64,000 nucleotides of DNA from Pseudomonas hygromyciniae. GTDB lineage: Bacteria; Pseudomonadota; Gammaproteobacteria; Pseudomonadales; Pseudomonadaceae. The translations under genes and the position numbers were made by a program. The first letter of the stretch is position 1. Every line of letters starts with the position of its first letter. The DNA is taken from positions 1,920,501 through 1,984,500 of the forward strand of contig NZ_CP070506.1 in assembly GCF_016925675.1 (NCBI RefSeq), read 5' to 3'. Below, piece after piece: positions 28,208 through 35,821 of this stretch. The notes beneath the pieces are model-generated. The model was not told the origin of the DNA and searched no databases. It was given only the letters and a program-made list of their open reading frames with translations.

Positions 28208-28431
28208 TCGAACAGATGCTTGGGCACATCGTGCTTGAGCATCAGTTGGCACTGTTCACTCTCCGGATCGAAAACGATCAGCGCCTGGCCCTTGGCCAAC
28301 GCCTGGCGTACACGCAGTACCCGGGTTTCCAGGGGCGTGTCGTCGCCGTTATCGGTGCCGTCGCGGGTGACGAAGTCTTCAATGAGGCGGGTCAGGGTGT
28401 CGACTTCAAGTGCATCGTAGGGAATCAGCAT
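28204..28431 (-). CDS. yheU: YheU/UPF0270 family protein
   Basis: 75 residues: MLIPYDALEVDTLTRLIEDFVTRDGTD, the UPF0270 signature with the conserved LIPxxxL and LIExFVxREGTD pattern. Function unknown. Convergent with csrA; the TTAG at 28204-28207 contains both stop codons. Confidence 0.9.
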   Translation of the reverse strand: MLIPYDALEVDTLTRLIEDFVTRDGTDNGDDTPLETRVLRVRQALAKGQALIVFDPESEQCQLMLKHDVPKHLFD

Positions 28432-28490
28432 ACAAGCCTCAAATGATTGATCCCGGCGATGCTACTGTGCCGGGATCATTGTTGCCAGCG

Positions 28491-29675
28491 TCAGGTTTTC
28501 TGCCCGACCAGGCTATCCACCGACGGCACGCGGGTGTCGCTCTCCATTTGTGTCTCGTGTTCCAGTTGATGGCTGAAGCGGTCCAGGGAACCCTGGGCGG
28601 GCTGGGCATCGCTGGCAAATACCGGCGGACTGAGGATGTAGGCGCCAAGCAGGCGACTCAATGCCGCCAGGCTGTCGATATGGGTGCGCTCGTAACCGTG
28701 GGTCGCATCGCAACCGAAGGCCAGCAGCGCGGTGCGGATATCGTGCCCGGCCGTCACGGCCGAGTGGGCATCGCTGAAGTAATAGCGAAACAGATCGCGG
28801 CGTACCGGCAACTCATGGTCGGCGGCCAGGCGCAGCAGGTGACGGGACAAATGATAGTCATAGGGCCCGCCGGAATCCTGCATCGCGACGCTCACGGCAT
28901 GCTCGCTGGAATGCTGGCCGGGGGCGACCGGGGCAATGTCGATGCCGACGAATTCGCTGACATCCCAGGGTAATGCCGCCGCCGCCCCGCTGCCGGTTTC
29001 TTCGGTGATGGTGAACAGTGGGTGGCAGTCGATCAGCAACGGTTCACCGCTGTCGACGATCGCCTTGAGCGCCGCCAGCAAGGCGGCGACCCCGGCTTTG
29101 TCATCCAGGTGACGGGCGCTGATATGGCCGCTCTCGGTGAACTCCGGAAGTGGGTCGAAGGCCACGAAATCACCGACACCGATCCCCAAGGAATCGCAAT
29201 CGGCACGGGTGGTGCAGTAGGCGTCCAGGCGCAGTTCGATATGGTCCCAACTGATTGGCATTTCATCCACGGCGGTATTGAACGCGTGCCCGGAAGCCAT
29301 CAGTGGCAGGACGCTGCCACGGATCACGCCATTGTCGGTGAACAGGCTCACGCGGCTGCCTTCGGCAAAGCGGCTGGACCAGCAGCCCACGGGGGCCAGG
29401 GTCAGGCGGCCATTGTCCTTGATTGCCCGCACGGCAGCGCCGATGGTGTCCAGGTGCGCGGAAACTGCGCGGTCGGGGCTGCTTTGCTGGCCCTTGAGGG
29501 TGGCGCGGATGGTCCCGCGACGGGTCATTTCAAAGGGGATGCCCAGTTCTTCGAGGCGCTCGGCGACGTAGCGCACGATGGTGTCGGTAAACCCGGTGGG
29601 GCTGGGGATAGCGAGCATTTCCAGCAGCACTTTCTGCAGGTAGTTGAGATCCGGTTCGGGGATGGTTCGGGTCAT
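28491..29675 (-). CDS. Osmoprotectant NAGGN system M42-family peptidase
   Basis: 394 residues of a co-catalytic metallopeptidase (M42/M20-like) that accompanies the NAGGN biosynthesis genes. Metal-site segments: SAHLDTIGA, ARHLDDKAGVAALLAA (Asp), TITEETGSGAAA (Glu) and ATHGYERTHIDSL (His). ATG at 29675 has AGGAG six bases upstream; the frame extends upstream through a REP element to 29831, which is rejected. Third gene of asnO-ngg-peptidase. Role, perhaps turnover of the osmolyte, is inference. Confidence 0.9.
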   Translation of the reverse strand: MTRTIPEPDLNYLQKVLLEMLAIPSPTGFTDTIVRYVAERLEELGIPFEMTRRGTIRATLKGQQSSPDRAVSAHLDTIGAAVRAIKDNGRLTLAPVGCWSSRFAEGSRVSLFTDNGVIRGSVLPLMASGHAFNTAVDEMPISWDHIELRLDAYCTTRADCDSLGIGVGDFVAFDPLPEFTESGHISARHLDDKAGVAALLAALKAIVDSGEPLLIDCHPLFTITEETGSGAAAALPWDVSEFVGIDIAPVAPGQHSSEHAVSVAMQDSGGPYDYHLSRHLLRLAADHELPVRRDLFRYYFSDAHSAVTAGHDIRTALLAFGCDATHGYERTHIDSLAALSRLLGAYILSPPVFASDAQPAQGSLDRFSHQLEHETQMESDTRVPSVDSLVGQKT

Positions 29676-29744
29676 GGAAACTCCTGATGAGTTGAGGGCA
29701 TCGATGGTTTCGATGAGGGGCCTGGGGTATTTGTTGCCTGCATT

Positions 29745-29820
29745 GGCCTCATCGCGGGCAAGCCCGCTCCTACAGTTGATCGCGTACCCATGGAGGAGCG
29801 GGCTTGCCCGCGATGAGGCC
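29745..29820. repeat. REP doublet with perfect 26-base arms inside the NAGGN operon
   Basis: Arms 29745-29770 and 29795-29820 are exact reverse complements, tails inward, built on GGCAAGCCCGCTCC. It lies between ngg and the peptidase gene, so it is transcribed within the operon and may reduce expression of the distal gene or protect the upstream mRNA. Confidence 0.92.
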
Positions 29821-29839
29821 CGACCCGTCAACGCCTATC

Positions 29840-31585
29840 TCAAGCCGTGGACTGACTATGGGGAAACAACAAATCCACGAATTTCTCCGCAGTCGGTTGC
29901 GGTTCATGATTGGCCAAGCCGGCGCGTTCATTGGCTTCGATAAATACATACTCCGGCTGGTCGGCGGCCGGCACCATCAGGTCCAGGCCCACCATGGGGA
30001 TGTCGAGGGCGCGCGCGGCACGTACGGCAGCGTCCGCCAGTGTCGGGTGCAGAATCGCCGTGACATCTTCCAGGCAACCGCCGGTGTGCAGGTTGGCGGT
30101 ACGGCGCACGGCCAGCACTTCGCCGGAAGGCAAGATGCTGTCGTAGTCGTAACCTGCCGCTTTCAAGGTGCGTAGGGTTTCGTCGTCCATGGGGATGCGG
30201 CTTTCGCCATCGGTGGCCGCCTGGCGTCGGCGGCTTTGCGCCTCGATCAACGCGCCGACGCTGTGCTTGCCGTCACCGATCACCTGGGCCGGGCGGCGGA
30301 TGGCGGCGGCCACCACTTCAAAACCAATGACCAGGATGCGCAGGTCCAGGCCTTCGTGGAAGCTCTCCAGCAATACCCGCGCGTCGAACTGGCGCGCCGC
30401 CTCGATGGCGTTTTGCACTTCTTCGATGGTCTGCAAGTCCACGGCCACGCCCTGGCCCTGTTCCCCGTCCAGCGGCTTGACCACGATGCGCTGGTGTTCG
30501 TCGAGAAACTCCAGGTTATCGTCGGCGCTGGCGGCCAGTTGCTGCGATGGCAATTTCAAACCGGCGGCGTTCAAGGTCTTGTGGGTCAGGCTTTTGTCCT
30601 GGCACAGGGTCATGCTGATGGCGCTGGTCAGGTCGCTCAACGACTCACGGCAGCGCACCCGCCGCCCGCCATGGCTGAGGGTAAACAGCCCGGCATCGGC
30701 GTCATCTACCTGCACGTCGATCCCGCGTCGGTGGGCTTCTTCGACAATGATCCGCGCATAGGGATTGAACCCCGCCTGCGGCCCAGGGCCGAGGAACAGC
30801 GGTTGATTGATGCCATTTTTGCGCTTGATCGCGAAGGTGGTGAGGGCGCGAAAACCGAGCTTGGCGTAGAGGCTTTTAGCCTGGCGATTGTCATGCAATA
30901 CCGACAGGTCCAGGTAACTCAGGCCCCGGCTCATAAAGTGTTCGATCAGGTGGCGCACCAGCACTTCGCCGACCCCCGGCCGCGAGCATTGCGGGTCTAC
31001 GGCCAGGCACCAAAGGCTGCTGCCGCTTTCCGGGTCGTGGAAGGCCTTTTGATGATTGAGACCCATGACGCTGCCGATCACCGCGCCGCTGTCTTCGTCC
31101 TCGGCCAGCCAGTACACCGGGCCGCCTTGATGGCGCGGGGTCAACAGGTTGGCATCCACCGGCAACATGCCGCGCCCCTGGTACAGGCGATTGACGGCCT
31201 GCCAATCGGCTTCGCTCTGTACCCGGCGAATGCGAAAGCCACGAAACACCCGGGTCGCCGGGCGGTAGTCGGTGAACCACAGGCGCAGGGTGTCGGATGG
31301 ATCGAGGAACAATTGTTGCGGATCGATCCCGAGGATCTGCTGGGGCGCGGCCACATACAGGGCGATATCCCGCTCCCCCGGCTGCTCGTTGAGCAACTCC
31401 AGGGCCAGGCTCGCCGGGTCAGGGAAGGTATGCCCAATCAACAACCGGCCCCAGCCGCAATGTAATGCGATGGGCTGCGCGCTGGGTTCGCTGCCGTCTT
31501 CGGCCAGACGCGCTTGCAAGCGCTCGTAGGAAGGCGCCTGGCCGCGCAGCAGGCGTTGGCTGTAGGCCGTGGCGTGAGGTTTCAT
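29840..31585 (-). CDS. ngg: N-acetylglutaminylglutamine synthetase
   Basis: Makes N-acetylglutaminylglutamine from glutamine, for the osmolyte NAGGN. 581 residues: an N-terminal GNAT acetyltransferase domain (about 110-260, with SLWCLAVDPQCSRPGVGEVL) and a C-terminal ATP-grasp ligase (about 290-575, with RIVVKPLDGEQGQGVAVDL and YVFIEANERAGL). The frame begins at a TTG (31588) directly after the asnO stop, but the ATG at 31585 is better placed behind AAGGA. Three bases from asnO, so co-translated. Confidence 0.92.
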   Translation of the reverse strand: MKPHATAYSQRLLRGQAPSYERLQARLAEDGSEPSAQPIALHCGWGRLLIGHTFPDPASLALELLNEQPGERDIALYVAAPQQILGIDPQQLFLDPSDTLRLWFTDYRPATRVFRGFRIRRVQSEADWQAVNRLYQGRGMLPVDANLLTPRHQGGPVYWLAEDEDSGAVIGSVMGLNHQKAFHDPESGSSLWCLAVDPQCSRPGVGEVLVRHLIEHFMSRGLSYLDLSVLHDNRQAKSLYAKLGFRALTTFAIKRKNGINQPLFLGPGPQAGFNPYARIIVEEAHRRGIDVQVDDADAGLFTLSHGGRRVRCRESLSDLTSAISMTLCQDKSLTHKTLNAAGLKLPSQQLAASADDNLEFLDEHQRIVVKPLDGEQGQGVAVDLQTIEEVQNAIEAARQFDARVLLESFHEGLDLRILVIGFEVVAAAIRRPAQVIGDGKHSVGALIEAQSRRRQAATDGESRIPMDDETLRTLKAAGYDYDSILPSGEVLAVRRTANLHTGGCLEDVTAILHPTLADAAVRAARALDIPMVGLDLMVPAADQPEYVFIEANERAGLANHEPQPTAEKFVDLLFPHSQSTA

Positions 31586-31588
31586 CAA

Positions 31589-33361
31589 TCAGATTCCTTG
31601 TTCGCTGAGCCACAGGTTCAGCGCTGCCAATTGCCACAGCTTGGAGCCGCGCAGCGGCGTCAGTTGGCCTTGGGGATCGGTGAGCAGGCGGTCGAGCATC
31701 GCCGGGTTGAACAGGCCGCGATCCTGGCTCGGGTCCAGCAGCAGGTCGCGTACCCAATTGAGGGTATCGCCCTGCAAGTGCTTGAGCCCGGGTACTGGGA
31801 AGTAGCCTTTCTTGCGGTCGATGACCTCGCTGGGGATGACCCGGCGCGCGGCTTCCTTGAGCACTTGCTTGCCGCCGTCCGGCAGCTTGAATTTGCCCGG
31901 CACCCGGGCCGACAACTCCACCAGGCGGTAGTCGAGAAATGGCGTACGCGCTTCCAGGCCCCAGGCCATGGTCATGTTGTCCACGCGCTTGACCGGGTCG
32001 TCCACCAACATCACCGTGCTGTCCAGGCGCAAGGCCTTATCCACAGCGGCATCGGCACCCGGCTGTGCGAAATGTTCGCGCACGAAGTCGCCGGCGGCGT
32101 CATTGGCGGTCAGCCATTGCGGCGCGACAGTGGCGGCGTAGTCGTCGTAGCTGCGATCAAAAAACGCATCGCGATAGGCGGCGTAAGGGTCGCTCGCACC
32201 GTCCACCTGTGGGTACCAGTGGTAACCGGCGAACAACTCATCGGCGCCCTGGCCGCTTTGCACCACCTTGCAATGCTTGGCCACTTCCCGAGACAGCAGG
32301 TAGAAGGCGATGCAGTCATGGCTGACCATCGGTTCGCTCATGGCGCGGAACGCGGCCGGCAATTGCTCGATGATCTCGCTTTCGGCGATGCGCAATTGGT
32401 GATGCTGGGTGCCGTAGTGTTTGGCGATCAGGTCCGAATATTGGAACTCGTCGCCACGTTCGCCGCCGGCATCTTCAAAACCGATGGAGAAGGTCGACAA
32501 GTCCTGCACGCCCACTTCCCGCAACAGGCCCACGAGCATGCTCGAATCGACCCCGCCCGAGAGCAGCACGCCCACATCCACCGCGGCCCGTTGACGGATC
32601 GCCACGGCTTCGCGGGTGCTGTCGAGCACGCGGTCGGTCCAGTCTTCCAGGGTCAGGTTCTTTTCATCCTCATGGGGGCCGTAGGGCAGGGTCCACCAGG
32701 TTTTCTGCTCGGTAGTGCCGTTGGCGTCGATCCGCATCCAACTGGCGGGCGGCAGTTTTTCGATACCCGCCAGCAACGTGCGCGGCGCGGGCACCACGGC
32801 ATGGAAATTCAGGTAGTGGTTGAGCGCCACCGGGTCGAGGATCGGGTTGATATCGCCGCCTTTGAGCAGCGCCGGCAACGCCGAGGCAAAGCGCAGGCGC
32901 TGGCCGGTGCGCGACAGGTACAAGGGTTTCACGCCCAGGCGGTCTCGGGCGATGAACAAGCGTTGGCTGTCGCGCTCCCAGATAGCGAAGGCAAACATGC
33001 CGTTGAGCTTGGGCAGCAGGGCTTCGCCCCAGGCGTGGTAGCCCTTGAGCAGCACTTCGGTATCGCCACCGGAATAGAACGCGTAACCCAGGGCTTCGAG
33101 TTCGCTGCGCAATTCGGGGAAGTTGTAGATCGCGCCGTTGAAGGCCAGGGACAGGCCCAACTGGGCATCGACCATCGGTTGGGCCGAGCCATCCGACAGG
33201 TCCATGATTTTCAGGCGCCGATGGCCCAGGGCAATCGGCCCTTGGGCATGGAAACCCCAGGCGTCGGGGCCGCGAGGGGCTAAGTGATGGGTGATGCGCT
33301 CAATGGCTGCCAGGTCGGCAGGTTGGGCATCGAAACGTAATTCTCCAGCTAATCCGCACAT
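31589..33361 (-). CDS. asnO: N-acetylglutaminylglutamine amidotransferase
   Basis: Asparagine-synthetase-like enzyme that amidates the dipeptide to give NAGGN, an osmoprotectant. 590 residues. Starts MCGLAGELRF with Cys2 as the class II glutaminase nucleophile; the synthetase domain has the ATP pyrophosphatase motif LLSGGVDSSM near residue 265 and LSARVPGKFKLPDGGKQVLK. An upstream in-frame start at 33412 would bury Cys2 and is rejected. First gene of the operon; expression is expected to rise under osmotic stress, though no promoter is assigned. Confidence 0.93.
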   Translation of the reverse strand: MCGLAGELRFDAQPADLAAIERITHHLAPRGPDAWGFHAQGPIALGHRRLKIMDLSDGSAQPMVDAQLGLSLAFNGAIYNFPELRSELEALGYAFYSGGDTEVLLKGYHAWGEALLPKLNGMFAFAIWERDSQRLFIARDRLGVKPLYLSRTGQRLRFASALPALLKGGDINPILDPVALNHYLNFHAVVPAPRTLLAGIEKLPPASWMRIDANGTTEQKTWWTLPYGPHEDEKNLTLEDWTDRVLDSTREAVAIRQRAAVDVGVLLSGGVDSSMLVGLLREVGVQDLSTFSIGFEDAGGERGDEFQYSDLIAKHYGTQHHQLRIAESEIIEQLPAAFRAMSEPMVSHDCIAFYLLSREVAKHCKVVQSGQGADELFAGYHWYPQVDGASDPYAAYRDAFFDRSYDDYAATVAPQWLTANDAAGDFVREHFAQPGADAAVDKALRLDSTVMLVDDPVKRVDNMTMAWGLEARTPFLDYRLVELSARVPGKFKLPDGGKQVLKEAARRVIPSEVIDRKKGYFPVPGLKHLQGDTLNWVRDLLLDPSQDRGLFNPAMLDRLLTDPQGQLTPLRGSKLWQLAALNLWLSEQGI

Positions 33362-33465
33362 AAATTCCTTACCGGTTTTTCCGTTGGGGAGGGATAAAAG
33401 CGCACGCGCCAATACGGCGGGTACCCAGAGACTGACCCCATGCGTGTTGCGGGAGTTTTAGAACA

Positions 33466-33618
33466 ATGCGTTATAAGGCAAATGGCCTGTGCGTCGATAA
33501 GGAGCGTTGCAGGTGACACCGACACGCGATCAAACCCCGGCGCGCCGAGTTGGAACGCCTCAGCGAGGAGGCGTTGAAATACCAGGAGTTGATCGGCTGG
33601 GGTTTGCCGTCAGTTTGA
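33466..33618 (+). pseudogene. Possible small gene interrupted by a stop codon
   Basis: ATG at 33466 opens 16 codons (MRYKANGLCVDKERCR), then TGA at 33514, then 33 further codons in the same frame ending PRRAELERLSEEALKYQ and ELIGWGLPSV before a TGA. The downstream part has Pseudomonas-like third positions and a plausible amphipathic helix. A single CGA to TGA change would explain the break. It overlaps the mnmC 3' end by nine bases, convergent. Could equally be chance. Confidence 0.3.
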
Positions 33619-35613
33619 ATGATCGCGCTTGAGGGTATTGCTGCGCACCAGGGTGCGTAAGGCAAAGCGATTCGGGTGGCAGGCTTCGGCCACGCTTCGG
33701 GGCAAGGGCAACGGCTCATTGTCGAGCCAGGCGGCCAGTAGCTCGGCGCTCAGCGGTGCGGTAATCAGGCCCCGGGAGCCATGGCCGCTGTTGACATACA
33801 AACCGTCCATCCAAGGGCAGGCAACGTCCGGCGTCTGGCGTGCATCCTTGCGCAGCGCCGCGTAGGCGTCGGCGAATGCCGGGCTGTCGGCCAGCGGCCC
33901 GACAATCGGCAGGTAATCGGGGCTGGTGCAGCGAAAGGCCGCGCGGCCTTGCAGGCTGTCCGGGGCGAGGGTCGACGCCTGCAGGCGCGCAGCCAGGTCG
34001 GGCGAGATCGCCTCCAGCAGTTCGAGGTTGCCCGCATGGTCGGCGGCAGTGGGGGTCAGGTCACAGCTTTTGAAGTCGAAGCTGGCCCCCAATGTGTGTT
34101 CGCCCTGGCGCGCCGGTGCCACGTAGCCTTCGGCGCACACCACCGTGGCCAGGGTTTGGCTGGTGTCGGTCTGTGGCACGCGGGTGATTTGCCCGCGAAT
34201 GCGTTTGAGGGGCAACTCGGCGCCCGCCGCAAAAGCCTTGACCTCGGCGGCCCCGGCGAGCACCACCACCGCTGCGCTGGCCAGCAACTGTTGGCCATTC
34301 CAGGCCTGCCACTGGTCACCGACCTTGCGCAGGTCCAGCGCATGATGATGGGTCAGGACCTCGACGCCTGGCTGGTGCGCCTGCCAATCGCAGAGTGCGG
34401 GTGGATGGACCCAGCCGCCTTCGGGATAAAACAATCCACCTGATCCAAGGCCGATACCCGCCCGTGCCTGCGCCTGCTGTTGATCCAGCTGATGCACCAG
34501 CTGTGGGTCGAAGGCCGCCGCCAACTGCGCCTGGCGCTCGGCTTCCTTGGCGTTGAAGGCCAGTTGCAGGACTCCGCAGTTGTCCCAGTCGACCCCGCGC
34601 TGCAGGTGTTGCAGCAGGCGCCGGGTATGCCCGAAACCACTGACAATCAGTTGCGACAGCGCGGTACCGTGGGCGGACAGCTTGAGGTACAGCACGCCTT
34701 GCGGATTGCCCGAGGCTTCTTGCGCCAGGCCGGCGTGGCGTTCCAGCAGGCTGACCTGCCAACCGCGTGCCGCCAGGCTGGCCGCTGTGGTGCAACCGGC
34801 CAGGCCGCCGCCGATCACCAGGGCGCGGCGCTCGCCGGTGTAGGCCGGCGGACGGGCAAACCAGGGCTTGATGGCTGTGGGTGGCGGTGTTTCAGCCGGC
34901 CAACCGAGGAATTCACCCCGCAGGATTTCCCACTTGTGGCCGATGCCCGGCGTGCGTTTCATCTTGAACCCGGCGCCATTGAGCAGGCGACGTACCCAGC
35001 CGGTGCTGGTGAAGGTGCTGATGGTCGAGCCCGGTGCCGCCAGCCGCGCCAGTTCGGCGAACAGCTCGGCGGTCCACATGTCGGGGTTTTTCGCCGGGGC
35101 AAACCCGTCGAGGAACCACGCATCGACCTGCGCGTCCAGTTGCGGCAGTTGCTCCAGGGCATCGCCAATCAACAGCGTCAGGGTCACGCGGCCCGCGTCC
35201 AGCACCAGGCGCTGGAAACCCTGGTGAATGGCAATGTATTGCGCCAGCAGTTGCTCGGCCCAGGGCTGGAGTTCCGGCCATAGGGCCAAGGCCCGCTGCA
35301 GGTCGGTGTGGCTCAGGGGGTACTTCTCCACACTGACAAAATGCAGGCGGGCGCCGGGTGCGGCGTGCTGGTCAAACAACTGCCAGGCACACAGGAAGTT
35401 CAGCCCGGTACCAAAGCCCGTCTCACCAATCACCAGTCGCCCACCCGCGGGCAGCGCGGCAAAGCGCTGTTGCAGATGGTTCTGTTCAAGGAACACATAA
35501 CGGGTTTCGTCCAGGCCCGACTGATCGGAGAAATACACGTCGTCGAAGACCCGCGAGCGCGGGCGTCCCTGGTCGTCCCAGTCAAGCTGGGCATTTGGCG
35601 ATACGGGGTTCAT
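33610..35613 (-). CDS. mnmC: Bifunctional tRNA mnm5s2U biosynthesis protein MnmC
   Basis: Modifies the wobble uridine of several tRNAs. 667 residues: an N-terminal SAM methyltransferase (FGTGLNFLCAWQLF near 70, WFLDGFAPAKNPDMW near 175) and a C-terminal FAD oxidase (ALVIGGGLAGCTTAASLA near 265, ending with VNSGHGSRGLITAP). The frame opens with a TTG six bases earlier; the ATG at 35613 gives the conserved N-terminus. Monocistronic, no strong ribosome site. Confidence 0.94.
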   Translation of the reverse strand: MNPVSPNAQLDWDDQGRPRSRVFDDVYFSDQSGLDETRYVFLEQNHLQQRFAALPAGGRLVIGETGFGTGLNFLCAWQLFDQHAAPGARLHFVSVEKYPLSHTDLQRALALWPELQPWAEQLLAQYIAIHQGFQRLVLDAGRVTLTLLIGDALEQLPQLDAQVDAWFLDGFAPAKNPDMWTAELFAELARLAAPGSTISTFTSTGWVRRLLNGAGFKMKRTPGIGHKWEILRGEFLGWPAETPPPTAIKPWFARPPAYTGERRALVIGGGLAGCTTAASLAARGWQVSLLERHAGLAQEASGNPQGVLYLKLSAHGTALSQLIVSGFGHTRRLLQHLQRGVDWDNCGVLQLAFNAKEAERQAQLAAAFDPQLVHQLDQQQAQARAGIGLGSGGLFYPEGGWVHPPALCDWQAHQPGVEVLTHHHALDLRKVGDQWQAWNGQQLLASAAVVVLAGAAEVKAFAAGAELPLKRIRGQITRVPQTDTSQTLATVVCAEGYVAPARQGEHTLGASFDFKSCDLTPTAADHAGNLELLEAISPDLAARLQASTLAPDSLQGRAAFRCTSPDYLPIVGPLADSPAFADAYAALRKDARQTPDVACPWMDGLYVNSGHGSRGLITAPLSAELLAAWLDNEPLPLPRSVAEACHPNRFALRTLVRSNTLKRDHSN

Positions 35614-35821
35614 GGGCAACTCGGCAAAGACAAGGCGGCCATTCTAGCCGATCACGGGAGCGGCGGCCGATCCACGCCGGCCTGTGGTGGTAGCCCGCTG
35701 CTGTTTGCACGCAAAAAATGCCTGCAATGACCCCGGTATCGATCAACTATCTGCGTAAATTCAATGGCTTGCGTCGGGTTATGGTGAATGGCTGATTAAC
35801 GGGCAATAAAGGACATTGCGC

